Source: an uncultured Prevotella sp.
GTDB lineage: Bacteria > Bacteroidota > Bacteroidia > Bacteroidales > Bacteroidaceae
Length of the DNA: 57,683 nt
NCBI GenBank assembly: GCA_934202525.1
Contig: CAKPYB010000020.1
Span: 1 to 57,683, forward strand
Reading direction: 5' to 3'
The notes beneath the pieces were generated by a model. The model searched no databases and was not told the origin of the DNA. It was given only the letters and a program-made list of their open reading frames with translations. Of the stretch, positions 24,450 through 33,325 are shown piece by piece. The stretch's first letter is position 1. Each line of letters opens with the position of its first letter. Position numbers and translations under genes: made by a program.

Positions 24450-26957
24450 TTAGAAGGAATACTGGGCGGAAATCATCAGTTCGCGCGGGCGAAGATAATA
24501 GCTGTCGGTCAATGTGCTGATGCCGCTATAGATGGTTTCCATATAATTCTTCTTGTTGAATAGGTTTCGAAGCTCTGCAGAAAGGCGGAGCTTTTTCAAT
24601 CTCCATACTGCCGATGCATCTCCCAGGAGTGTATTCACCTTGCTGCCTCCTTGCAATTCGTTATGGTAATGTACCAGTGAGAAAGTGAGGTCGATATGAC
24701 TGATGGTGGCGGTGGTTGAGAAAGTCTGCTTCCAGTTGAATAGCGATGAAACCGCTTGATTCTGGCTCTTGGAATCATATTTCGTGAATTCACCCTCATA
24801 ACTCAGGGCGCACCAGGATGGTGAGTAGTCAATGCTTGGCTTCAAGGAATAGGTATTGGCAGTATAGCCGATGGCTTTCCCCGATGAGTACTGTTCGCCC
24901 TTGCTGTAGTTGTAGCTGGCGGTGAGTCGGGTCTTCAGATGCAGGTTGTAGAATCCCTTGGAGATGTAGAGCGAACCTCCGATGTTATCGCTCTCGCTGT
25001 CCTGCCTGTATAAAGAGGTATAGTAATTACCGTTCACGATGCGCAGGTCGGAAGCTGTATTCATCCAATAGCGGTTGGCGTTGATTGATGCTGAGAAGAA
25101 AACCTCCTTGATAGGACGCTTGTATTCGTAGGAGAGATTCCCGTACAGCGAACGGGTGATAGGGATGATGTCGCCCGAAACATACCAGGAACGATAACTG
25201 CGTCGATACTGGCTCAAGGCATAGTTCTTCGCATCGCCCGTACTGGTGGTATATCCGAAATAGGCTGTCATTTCCTGACGGAAATTCAACTTCTTGTTGA
25301 GATATAAGAACGGTGAAACCGCCCATAATGTCTTCTGCGGATAGGTGAAGCGCTCCCAGATAAGGTCTGGAGAAAACGATATTCTGAAGGTCTCCGTCTT
25401 GTATTGCCAGTATGGAGAGACCTTACCTGTCAGGTTGAGACTACTCTGACTGATAGCTTCATTTCCATCATTTTTGATGTGGATGTTGTTGGCATCTATG
25501 CTTATCTGATATCGCTGCATCCAGTGGAACCGGTTCTTCTGCCAAGAAAGGGCGTGGGCTGTATGCCACAGGTTGCTGCGCAAGCGGCTGCGATCGTCAT
25601 TCACGTAGAGATTGGATACTCCATGGTGATAATCGGCAGTGGAGCGCCAGGAGAGCTGACTCTTCTTGAAGACAAAGAGACGGTAGAGACTACCTGCTAT
25701 GTCTATCTTTGGGATGCGGATGCGCTGGGTAAGCGTATCGTTGATATTCGACAAGCCATCGTTCTGGCTTACGTTGAGGCTGATGTTCTCATTGCCATAA
25801 TGATTGGCTTGGTTTACCTTGTTCTCCCATTCCAGTCTGAAGACATCGCTGATCATCGTCTTGTGATTCTGCTCCGTGGTTGTAATCGGGGCTTCACCGC
25901 CAAGGTTATAAACAGAGGTGTTCTCCCGTTGCTGGCGGACAACCTGGCGCAGATAGTTCGCCTCAATACGGCTTTCTGCATCCTGCTTGTTCTTCCTGAT
26001 ATGGTTGATGGAGTACTTCTGGGTAGTATTGAATCGCAATCTTTCATCGTCTATTGGCGCTTCCAGACTGGGTGCACTATGCCAGGAAGGCAATGCTGCA
26101 GCTTTCAATCTGTCGCTGTAGGAAGCAAGGGTTTCCAGAGAGTAGCCAAGATTCTTACCGGTTCTATCGTATGCGGCATTATACATCAGCTGCTTTTTCT
26201 TGCCTATCTGCATCAGATTGAGTTCGCCACCTACGTGGGTAGGACTACCAATCAGCAGATAGGGCTTGATGGTAGGCAACAGTTTATCTCTGGCACTGTC
26301 CTTCAGGGCGATGTTCATTGCTACATTATCCGTAAAGGTTTTGTTCTGGAGCGCCTTGATCGGTTGGTCATGTTCGATGACTTCGGCCTTTTTCACATCT
26401 TTTGCCTTGATGTTTTCTTCCAGCTGGTTGTATTTGCCGCCGGTCAGGTCGAGTCCTTCCACGGTGAATCTATTGATAGGTTTACCATTGTAGTTGATAC
26501 GGCCATTCTTCTCAATATCCACGCCCGGCAGCTTTTTCAATACATCTTTCAGGGAGTTGTCTCGTTCGTTGGCAAAGCGGGTAAGATCGAAAGAAATGGT
26601 ATCTCGCCCTGTGATACGGGACCCTTTCACCTGCACTTCTTTCAGCACGAATGCCGTGGAAGCCATACTAATTACGGTTTCTACTTCCGATGAAACCGCC
26701 GTTTTTTGCTTTTTGTAGCCCATATAGGTAGCTTGCAGCATATCGCCAGCTTGCTTTTGTGCTATGGGAATCAGGAAAGTACCGTCTTCCTTGCTTCGTG
26801 TAAACTTCAAGGGCTTTCCATGGCGCAGCAGAGTAACGGATACGTTAGCCAGGCGGTTATGTGTGAGTGAATCTTCCACATAACCGCTAATCTTCTCTTG
26901 GGCAAATGCATGGCACGCCAAGAGCAGAATAGTGAAAAGAACTATTATTTTCTTCAT
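24450..26957 (-). CDS. Outer-membrane beta-barrel protein with CarboxypepD_reg domain
   Basis: The 835-residue protein has a signal peptide ending at AFAQ (about 20) and an N-terminal carboxypeptidase-regulatory-like domain (about 22-105; ISGYVEDSLTHNRLANVSVTLL). A plug-like segment follows (FANERDNSLKDVLKKLPGVDIEKNGRINYNG, about 126-156), then a long TonB-receptor-like barrel ending in an aromatic residue (YSF). It resembles TonB-dependent transporters without a SusD partner. It is transcribed after the GLPGLI gene 86 nt upstream, a pairing common in Bacteroidota. The ligand is unknown; peptide or metal uptake, or an envelope stress role, are possible. Confidence 0.8.
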   Translation of the reverse strand: MKKIIVLFTILLLACHAFAQEKISGYVEDSLTHNRLANVSVTLLRHGKPLKFTRSKEDGTFLIPIAQKQAGDMLQATYMGYKKQKTAVSSEVETVISMASTAFVLKEVQVKGSRITGRDTISFDLTRFANERDNSLKDVLKKLPGVDIEKNGRINYNGKPINRFTVEGLDLTGGKYNQLEENIKAKDVKKAEVIEHDQPIKALQNKTFTDNVAMNIALKDSARDKLLPTIKPYLLIGSPTHVGGELNLMQIGKKKQLMYNAAYDRTGKNLGYSLETLASYSDRLKAAALPSWHSAPSLEAPIDDERLRFNTTQKYSINHIRKNKQDAESRIEANYLRQVVRQQRENTSVYNLGGEAPITTTEQNHKTMISDVFRLEWENKVNQANHYGNENISLNVSQNDGLSNINDTLTQRIRIPKIDIAGSLYRLFVFKKSQLSWRSTADYHHGVSNLYVNDDRSRLRSNLWHTAHALSWQKNRFHWMQRYQISIDANNIHIKNDGNEAISQSSLNLTGKVSPYWQYKTETFRISFSPDLIWERFTYPQKTLWAVSPFLYLNKKLNFRQEMTAYFGYTTSTGDAKNYALSQYRRSYRSWYVSGDIIPITRSLYGNLSYEYKRPIKEVFFSASINANRYWMNTASDLRIVNGNYYTSLYRQDSESDNIGGSLYISKGFYNLHLKTRLTASYNYSKGEQYSSGKAIGYTANTYSLKPSIDYSPSWCALSYEGEFTKYDSKSQNQAVSSLFNWKQTFSTTATISHIDLTFSLVHYHNELQGGSKVNTLLGDASAVWRLKKLRLSAELRNLFNKKNYMETIYSGISTLTDSYYLRPRELMISAQYSF

Positions 26958-27043
26958 TTTTTTTTCTCTCTTCTATTTTGCCTTAAACACTTATCTTGCT
27001 GATGTCTTTAAGACGCTTATCTGGCAAAAAAGTAAACCGCTAA

Positions 27044-27907
27044 TTATCTTTCAATCGGATTGTATGGCTCGGCACGCTTGGAATGCTTCAGGATATTTCC
27101 TTTCTCATCCTTGATCTTTACAATTGCAGCATACTTGGCATCTTGAAGCAGATAGCCGATAGGGTCGGCATAGTATTTCTTGTAAATGGAGGTCAATGAT
27201 TTGCGGTCGATAGGCTCGAAAGTCTTACCTTTATAATAGATAGGTGTGGAGTCTTTGCCTGTAGTGAGTCCTACAGCCGTAAATCCATAGTCATTCTCTG
27301 AGTCGTGAGCCTTGAGTATCAATCCCGGCAGTCCGCCCAGTTTCCAGGGACCATTGTCAATAGGGATGTCTTCCGTGTACCAAGCTATCCATGTTCTGCC
27401 CTTAAACTTGGCAATTGCCTGGTGGCACTCGTAACCACAGATAGTGTCAAGGCTGTCTGTGAGTTGCCAGTCTATCGGTTCCATCGGTTCAATGCATACA
27501 TATCTGTCGGCAGCGAAGAAATCGAGATAGGCTGTTTTGCCTTGTTCTGGATAGTTCTTATATACTTTCCAATTAATCTGGCCTCCATTACCGGAGAAAT
27601 TAACAGGTATTCCTTTTGCCATATTCTCTGAGATAATAGAGTCTCTTTGGAATATCGGATAACTGTAGAATGCGGAATACTTGTTGCCAATCTGCAAGAG
27701 CATTTTCTCTTCGAGGTTGCCAATGATGGTGTCGGTCTTAGTATATTTCTTTTCGTAAATATACTCGGCATCATACACTACTTGATACTTTACCTGATCA
27801 ATGGAATCTCCCATGCCAATGCTTGATTCATTGAACAGGTTTACTGTTTGAGCTTGGAGCATGCAGGCATATAATGCAAGCCATGCCATCAATAATACCT
27901 TTTTCAT
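27044..27907 (-). CDS. GLPGLI family protein
   Basis: The 287-residue protein has a signal peptide ending at LQAQ (about 20) and the family signature GPWKLGGLPGLILK near residues 187-200. GLPGLI proteins are secreted or periplasmic Bacteroidota proteins, often encoded next to a beta-barrel outer-membrane protein; their biochemical role is unknown. A -7 box TACTTTTG lies upstream on the minus strand near 27960. The divergent regulator gene starts at 28111, so this pair is probably its target. Confidence 0.85.
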   Translation of the reverse strand: MKKVLLMAWLALYACMLQAQTVNLFNESSIGMGDSIDQVKYQVVYDAEYIYEKKYTKTDTIIGNLEEKMLLQIGNKYSAFYSYPIFQRDSIISENMAKGIPVNFSGNGGQINWKVYKNYPEQGKTAYLDFFAADRYVCIEPMEPIDWQLTDSLDTICGYECHQAIAKFKGRTWIAWYTEDIPIDNGPWKLGGLPGLILKAHDSENDYGFTAVGLTTGKDSTPIYYKGKTFEPIDRKSLTSIYKKYYADPIGYLLQDAKYAAIVKIKDEKGNILKHSKRAEPYNPIER

Positions 27908-28075
27908 AATCTTCGTCTATTTATTCTTTATTTTATCTGTTTCATTCATTTTTACGATGCAAAAGTACTGAGATTATCCGATGAAACCGATGAATTCTGT
28001 TACTGAGTTATTACTTTTGCTTCTTTTCGCCTATTATTATTTTATTACTCTTACCTTTGTTTACGGATTTTTCTG

Positions 28076-28083
28076 TAACTTTG
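28076..28083 (+). promoter_or_regulatory. Promoter of the membrane winged-helix regulator
   Basis: TAACTTTG precedes GCCG, 28 nt before the start at 28111. It lies inside the longer upstream frame, which supports the later start codon. Confidence 0.55.
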
Positions 28084-28110
28084 CCGACAAATTCAAAAGA
28101 TCAGGAAAGT

Positions 28111-29217
28111 ATGAACAGTAATAGCAAACTGAAAATAGTATGGATGGTATGTGGAGTAGCAATCGTATTGTTGTTCTGCACGCAGGCTTATTGGCTCCAT
28201 CTTCAATGTCAATATAGCTTAGACCAGCAGGTAGAGCAATTCAAGAAGGATTGTGATGAGGTGTTGGCGCAAGATTTGAAGAATAGAAAAAAGTTGCAGG
28301 AGAATTCTTCTACGAAAGGTAGAAGAGATACGGTTATGCTCAAGGTAGAATCTCAATATGATATGAAGAAGGGATGCAGCCGTACAACGCTTTCTTTTTG
28401 GGATAATCACCGCTTTCTTGTCCGTTTGAATGATCCTAATCTTACGGGTGATGATGCTTATCTCATCATCAGTAGATATCTGGCTTATAAAGGTAAACGT
28501 CCATCGTTGGCTTCCTATCAAAGATTACTGGATGATAAGGGGTATGGAATGATTACCTCTTTTCGTCATCAGGATTACAAGACCGTCTTCCTGGATACGA
28601 AATATGATGTCGAAGGCAAATGGTCGCGTGTGGTGACTGTGAAATATCAGACGAATCCTATGTTTCGCCAAGGTATTTCCTTTCAGGTACCCATTCCTAT
28701 TACTCGAACGCTCAAGGCTATGATGTGGCAACTGATAGGAAGCGTCTTTCTCTTTTTCATCTTGATAGGATGTCTGTATTATCTGGTTAAGACCATAGTC
28801 TTCCAGAAACGCATAGATGGCATTCGCCATGAGTTCCTGAAGAATATGATTTATGAGTTGAAGCAGCCGAAAGAAGACGACAAAGGCGAAGAAGCCGCCG
28901 TTTCAATCGGTTCCATTGCTTTCTACTATGCGCAGAATGAACTGCAATGTGGTAATTCCAGAGTGGTCATCACGTCTCGTCAAGCAGAAATCCTGAAGCT
29001 TCTTGCCGAGAACCAGAACCAGCTTGTGGAGCGGGATTTTATTCTGAATGAAGTATGGGGGGATGACTCTTACTCCAATTCTCTTGCTCTGAACGTGCAG
29101 ATTACCTATCTTCGTCGGGCATTAAACCTGGATGAAAAGGTAAGCATCGAAGCCGTCATCAAGAAGGGATATATCCTGCGTACCTGTTGTTCTGATAATC
29201 AACTCTCATCTTTTTAG
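28111..29217 (+). CDS. Membrane-anchored winged-helix regulator derived from a histidine kinase
   Basis: From the ATG at 28111 (GGAAAG upstream) the product is 368 residues. A transmembrane helix (about 8-27), a periplasmic domain (about 30-205) and a second helix (about 208-230) are followed by IRHEFLKNMIYELKQP. This is the H-box of a sensor kinase with Tyr248 in place of the phosphorylated His, and no kinase ATP-binding domain follows. An OmpR/PhoB-type winged helix fills about 270-360 (ITSRQAEILKLLAENQNQLVERDFILNEVWG, VQITYLRRAL). It probably senses an envelope signal and binds DNA directly, like ToxR. It is divergent from the GLPGLI/beta-barrel pair. Confidence 0.8.
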   Translation: MNSNSKLKIVWMVCGVAIVLLFCTQAYWLHLQCQYSLDQQVEQFKKDCDEVLAQDLKNRKKLQENSSTKGRRDTVMLKVESQYDMKKGCSRTTLSFWDNHRFLVRLNDPNLTGDDAYLIISRYLAYKGKRPSLASYQRLLDDKGYGMITSFRHQDYKTVFLDTKYDVEGKWSRVVTVKYQTNPMFRQGISFQVPIPITRTLKAMMWQLIGSVFLFFILIGCLYYLVKTIVFQKRIDGIRHEFLKNMIYELKQPKEDDKGEEAAVSIGSIAFYYAQNELQCGNSRVVITSRQAEILKLLAENQNQLVERDFILNEVWGDDSYSNSLALNVQITYLRRALNLDEKVSIEAVIKKGYILRTCCSDNQLSSF

Positions 29218-29314
29218 AAAGGTGGAAGTTTTTTTATCTTAATTTATTTTGTCCTTCACCTATTTTGTTGTAACTTTGCAGTCGAAATTCGAATTTAAAT
29301 TATTTTATGTAATT

Positions 29315-30838
29315 ATGGCAAAAAAAGCTCTTTTAATGATTCTCGACGGATGGGGAATCGGTAAGCATGATAAGGGTGATGTTATCTTCAAGACTCCAAC
29401 TCCTTATCTCGATTATTTGACAGCAGTTTCAGCACATTCTACTCTCCAGACTTGTGGCGAGGACGTAGGTCTTCCTAACGGTCAGATGGGTAACTCTGAG
29501 GTAGGTCACCTCAACATCGGTGCTGGTCGTGTGGTATATCAGGACCTCGTTAAGATCAACAAGGCTTGCGAGAGCGGTGACATCTTGAAGAATCAGGAGA
29601 TCATCAACGCTTACAGCTATGCTCAGAAGACAGGTAAGAAGCTCCACTTGATGGGCTTGACTTCTACCGGTGGTGTTCACTCTTCTTTGGATCACCTCTT
29701 CAAGTTGATTGAGATCGGTAAGGAATATGGTTTGAAGGAGACATACGTTCACTGCTTCATGGATGGTCGTGATACAGACCCTAAGAGCGGTAAGGGCTTC
29801 ATCGAGGAGGTTCAGGCTTGCTGCGACAAGAACGGTGCACACATCGCAAGCATCGTAGGTCGTTTCTATGCTATGGACCGTGACAAGCGCTGGAACCGTG
29901 TGAAGGAAGCATACGACTTGCTCGTTGAGGGTAAGGGTAAGCAGGCTGATGATATGGTGAAGGCTATGCAGGAGAGCTATGATGAGGACGTAACAGACGA
30001 GTTCATCAAGCCAATCAATAACTCAAAGGTTGACGGTACTATCCAGGAGGGTGATGTTGTTATCTTCATCAACTACCGTAACGACCGTGCCAAGGAGTTG
30101 ACACAGGTATTGACTCAGCAGGATATGCCAGAGGAAGGCATGCACACCATCAAGGACTTGCAGTACTACTGCATGACTCCATACGATGCAAGCTTCCAGG
30201 GCGTTCACATCCTCTTCCCTAAGGAGAACGTAATGAACACTCTCGGTGAGTACTTGAGCGCACAGGGCAAGAAGCAGCTCCACACTGCAGAGACAGAGAA
30301 GTATGCTCACGTAACATTCTTCTTCAATGGTGGTCGTGAGACTCCATACGAGGGCGAGGACCGTATCCTGGTTCCTTCTCCAAAGGTGGCTACATACGAC
30401 CTGAAGCCAGAGATGAGCGCTTACGAGGTAAAGGATAAGCTGGTTGGTGCTATCAACACCCAGGAGTACGACTTCATCGTTGTAAACTTCGCTAATGGTG
30501 ATATGGTAGGTCACACTGGTATCTACAACGCTATCGCTAAGGCTGTTCATGCTGTTGACAACTGTGTAAAGGACGTTATCGAGGCTGCCAAGGCTAACGA
30601 TTATGAGGCTATCATCATCGCTGACCACGGTAATGCAGACCACGCTATCAACGAGGACGGTACACCAAACACCGCTCACTCTTTGAACCCAGTTCCATTC
30701 ATCTACGTAACTGACAACAACTCAGCTACCGTTAAGGATGGTCGTTTGGCAGATGTCGCTCCTTCTATCCTCCATATCATGGGCTTGGAGAAGCCTGCAG
30801 ATATGACTGGTGAGAACTTGATTTCTGACAACAAGTAA
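29315..30838 (+). CDS. gpmI: 2,3-bisphosphoglycerate-independent phosphoglycerate mutase
   Basis: From the ATG at 29315 (-7 box TAACTTTG at about 29270) the protein has about 507 residues, the normal length. It starts [12 protein letters not shown], a metal-binding strand. The catalytic Ser is in [20 protein letters not shown] (about 60-79), [14 protein letters not shown] lies near 190, and [12 protein letters not shown] near 450 binds Mn. The enzyme interconverts 3- and 2-phosphoglycerate in glycolysis. Codon use is strongly biased (GGT, CGT, AAG, AAC), as expected for a highly expressed gene and unlike its neighbours. Confidence 0.97.
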   Translation: MAKKALLMILDGWGIGKHDKGDVIFKTPTPYLDYLTAVSAHSTLQTCGEDVGLPNGQMGNSEVGHLNIGAGRVVYQDLVKINKACESGDILKNQEIINAYSYAQKTGKKLHLMGLTSTGGVHSSLDHLFKLIEIGKEYGLKETYVHCFMDGRDTDPKSGKGFIEEVQACCDKNGAHIASIVGRFYAMDRDKRWNRVKEAYDLLVEGKGKQADDMVKAMQESYDEDVTDEFIKPINNSKVDGTIQEGDVVIFINYRNDRAKELTQVLTQQDMPEEGMHTIKDLQYYCMTPYDASFQGVHILFPKENVMNTLGEYLSAQGKKQLHTAETEKYAHVTFFFNGGRETPYEGEDRILVPSPKVATYDLKPEMSAYEVKDKLVGAINTQEYDFIVVNFANGDMVGHTGIYNAIAKAVHAVDNCVKDVIEAAKANDYEAIIIADHGNADHAINEDGTPNTAHSLNPVPFIYVTDNNSATVKDGRLADVAPSILHIMGLEKPADMTGENLISDNK

Positions 30839-30861
30839 AAACGATTTTATATACCTCAAAA

Positions 30862-30923
30862 AAGTATCCTAAGATACTTGGCTAAGTATCTTAGGATACT
30901 TGCGTAAGTATCTTAAGATACTT
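30862..30923. repeat. Three tandem 18-bp palindromes
   Basis: Units at 30862-30879, 30884-30901 and 30906-30923 follow AAGTATCYTARGATACTT with 4-bp spacers GGCT and GCGT, giving a 22-bp period. Units 1 and 2 are exact reverse complements and can form an 18-bp hairpin. They lie between gpmI and ung, ending 17 nt before the ung start. They may be a terminator of gpmI, an operator array, or both. Confidence 0.75.
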
Positions 30924-30940
30924 TTGAATTTATATTAAGT

Positions 30941-31606
30941 ATGAACGTAAAGATAGAAGAAAGTTGGAGACAGCATATAGGAGAAGAGTTCGACAAGCAG
31001 TATTTTGTTAACCTCACGAACTTCGTGAAAGAGGAATACCTGCGTACGCCCTGTTATCCTCCTGGCCGCTTGATTTTCAATGCCTTCAATCTCTGTCCTT
31101 TTGATGATGTAAAGGTAGTGATTATCGGACAGGATCCTTACCATGAGCCAGGTCAGGCGATGGGATTGAGTTTCTCTGTGCCGGACGGAATCGCTTTCCC
31201 GCCATCATTGATTAATATATTTAAGGAGATTCAGATGGATCTCGGCACTCCGATGCCAGCTACTGGCGATTTGACCCGCTGGGCAAAGCAGGGAGTATTG
31301 TTGCTCAACGCCACCCTTACCGTTCGTGCCCATCAGGCAGCGAGCCATCAGCGCAAAGGCTGGGAGGAGTTTACCGATGCTGCCATCAAGGCACTCAGCA
31401 AGGATAAGGAGCATTTGGTGTTTATCCTTTGGGGCGGTTATGCCCGCAGCAAGGCTAATCTCATCGATACGAGCAAGCACCTGATATTGGAAAGTGTGCA
31501 TCCTTCGCCATTGTCAGCCAACAGAGGCGGCTGGTTTGGCAATCATCATTTCTCCCGCTGCAATGCATATCTGCAGCAGAACGGAATTGCGCCTATCCAG
31601 TGGTAG
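30941..31606 (+). CDS. ung: Uracil-DNA glycosylase
   Basis: The 221-residue protein has the family 1 motifs GQDPYHEPGQAMGLSFSV (about 66-83; catalytic Asp), LLLNATLTV (about 122) and HPSPLSANRGGWFG (about 187-200; catalytic His and DNA-minor-groove loop). It removes uracil from DNA as the first step of base excision repair. Length is normal. Its start lies only 17 nt behind the palindrome array. A weak terminator follows at about 31623-31648. Confidence 0.96.
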   Translation: MNVKIEESWRQHIGEEFDKQYFVNLTNFVKEEYLRTPCYPPGRLIFNAFNLCPFDDVKVVIIGQDPYHEPGQAMGLSFSVPDGIAFPPSLINIFKEIQMDLGTPMPATGDLTRWAKQGVLLLNATLTVRAHQAASHQRKGWEEFTDAAIKALSKDKEHLVFILWGGYARSKANLIDTSKHLILESVHPSPLSANRGGWFGNHHFSRCNAYLQQNGIAPIQW

Positions 31607-31622
31607 GTACACCTATTAATAT

Positions 31623-31648
31623 ATAGCTATCCACTCATGGGTAGCTAT
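31623..31648 (+). terminator. Terminator after ung
   Basis: ATAGCTATCC and GGGTAGCTAT pair (10 bp with one G-U), followed by a T-rich stretch. Confidence 0.55.
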
Positions 31649-31697
31649 CATTATTTTTATTATACACTCAAAGAAATTTATTCATCTCAAAAACATT

Positions 31698-32333
31698 ATG
31701 AAGAAAGACGAACTGCGTATTCTGCAGGTGGGCAACGTATTGGTTTCACCTGATATCATCACTGAAAAATTCTGTTGCGACCTTGATGCCTGCAAGGGTG
31801 AGTGCTGCATTGAAGGCGATGCGGGAGCTCCTGTTACCCTGGATGAGATTATGGAGATTGAGGATGCGCTGGATGTGGTTTGGGATGATCTCTCGGCTTC
31901 TGCCCAGGCTATCATAGATAAGCAGGGCGTGGCTTATACCGATATTGAAGGCGATTTGGTGACGAGCATCGTGAATGGTAAGGATTGTGTGTTTACATGC
32001 TACCAGGATTTGAAAGACCTGGGCGATGGACATACGATTCCTAACTGTTGTATCTGTGCCTTGGAGCGTGCTTATCGCGAAGGAAAGTCGAAGTTCAAGA
32101 AGCCTATCTCCTGTGCTTTGTATCCTATCCGTGCCAAGGATTTTGGAAATGAGGTGTATGGCATCAACTATAACAAGTGGCGCATCTGCAAGGATGCCAT
32201 CAAGAAAGGAGAGGAGTTGAATCTTCCGGTTTATAAGTTCCTGGAGGGTCCGTTGGTAGAGAAATTCGGCAAGGAATGGTATGATGAGCTTTGCGAAGTG
32301 GCAGAGCAAGTACTTGCCGAATTGGAAGACTAA
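31698..32333 (+). CDS. DUF3109 family Cys-cluster protein
   Basis: The 211-residue protein has Cys motifs KFCCDLDACKGECCIEGDAG (about 24-43), a central CCICALERAYREGK region (about 116) and SCALYPIRAKDF near 138. This is the DUF3109 pattern, related to YkgJ-type metal or zinc-binding cysteine clusters. A metal or iron-sulfur site is plausible, and the function is unknown. It is a single gene with its own terminator at 32345-32377. Confidence 0.85.
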   Translation: MKKDELRILQVGNVLVSPDIITEKFCCDLDACKGECCIEGDAGAPVTLDEIMEIEDALDVVWDDLSASAQAIIDKQGVAYTDIEGDLVTSIVNGKDCVFTCYQDLKDLGDGHTIPNCCICALERAYREGKSKFKKPISCALYPIRAKDFGNEVYGINYNKWRICKDAIKKGEELNLPVYKFLEGPLVEKFGKEWYDELCEVAEQVLAELED

Positions 32334-32344
32334 ATTCAGTTAGA

Positions 32345-32377
32345 GACTTTGGAAGATAATAGTTCCGAAGTCTTTTT
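32345..32377 (+). terminator. Terminator after the DUF3109 gene
   Basis: AGACTTTGGAA and TTCCGAAGTCT pair over 11 bp with one mismatch, followed by eight T. Confidence 0.8.
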
Positions 32378-32417
32378 TTTGTTTTATAAAAAAAGAGATT
32401 TCGAAACGCTGTTGAGC

Positions 32418-33311
32418 TTATTCCGAAATCTCTAATCCTTCTATATTTGTGATATTACTTCTTCTAAAACCTTTATCCCAAGTTATCACGAAATCTTTTT
32501 GATGCTCAGCATGGATGCGGTAATAGGCTTGCTCGTCCATTTCGCCACTGCATACATATTGGTTTCCGTTAATATGAAGTGTTGTTCCTTTGCTGGCATT
32601 GCGTATCGTGAGCCTGATGGTTCCACGGAACGGACGTCCGAAGTCTATATGGCATCCCTGATGATCAAATTCCTCCTGGTATGGTTCTAATACCATTTGA
32701 AGTTTGTTCTGGGTGAGGTATGGCAGCTGATCAACAAAGATATAGTTTACCGTATCTTTGAAGGCGCCTGTCGGATGAACCCATCCTGAAGATTGGTATT
32801 CAGCCGATTTCCACTCAGTAGTGTATATTCTATTGTCAAAGTGTTCCTTTTCGTTGTAACTGCCGCCCTTCAGGGGCTTGCACCACCATGTTTCGTCTGC
32901 TTTATGATAAAAAGGAACAGAGTCTGTATACCAGCCATGAAGTTCCAGCGAGAGTTGTTTGCTCTTATTTCTTATTCTTCCTGGTGCATACCAGACCGCG
33001 ATGATGTTTTCGCCCTTTTTCAGATATCTGGAGATATCTATGGTTTGCATCAGAAGGATGCTGTCTCTGGCTCCTTCGTTGAAAATGCTTGGCGTAACAT
33101 TTCTTTCGTTGATGTATAGGCGGGTATTTCCTCCACTTGCCATGTTTATCTCAGCCTTTAAAGGCTTTTGATCAAGATGATAGATTTTCCTGTATAATAT
33201 CTCAGAAGAATCGTTGGGGAATGGATATGATACCCAATGGGTACCGAATTCCTGTGCATAGGAATTCAGCACCCAGAGAGTTGTAAAGATGAGAATTGTA
33301 AAATATCTCAT
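32418..33311 (-). CDS. Secreted rhamnosidase-N-terminal-like beta-sandwich protein
   Basis: The 297-residue protein has a signal peptide ending at SYAQ (about 20). Two jelly-roll-type regions follow (about 22-130 with HWVSYPFPN, RLYINERNVTPSIFN and IIAVWYAPG; about 200-297 with HIDFGRPFRGTIRLTIRN). These resemble the accessory domains that precede the catalytic barrel in alpha-L-rhamnosidases, but no catalytic domain is present. It starts 14 nt after the GH95 gene stop in the same direction, so it may assist glycan binding or breakdown by that enzyme. The assignment is by visual resemblance. Confidence 0.55.
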   Translation of the reverse strand: MRYFTILIFTTLWVLNSYAQEFGTHWVSYPFPNDSSEILYRKIYHLDQKPLKAEINMASGGNTRLYINERNVTPSIFNEGARDSILLMQTIDISRYLKKGENIIAVWYAPGRIRNKSKQLSLELHGWYTDSVPFYHKADETWWCKPLKGGSYNEKEHFDNRIYTTEWKSAEYQSSGWVHPTGAFKDTVNYIFVDQLPYLTQNKLQMVLEPYQEEFDHQGCHIDFGRPFRGTIRLTIRNASKGTTLHINGNQYVCSGEMDEQAYYRIHAEHQKDFVITWDKGFRRSNITNIEGLEISE

Positions 33312-33325
33312 AGATTCTTATTTGT

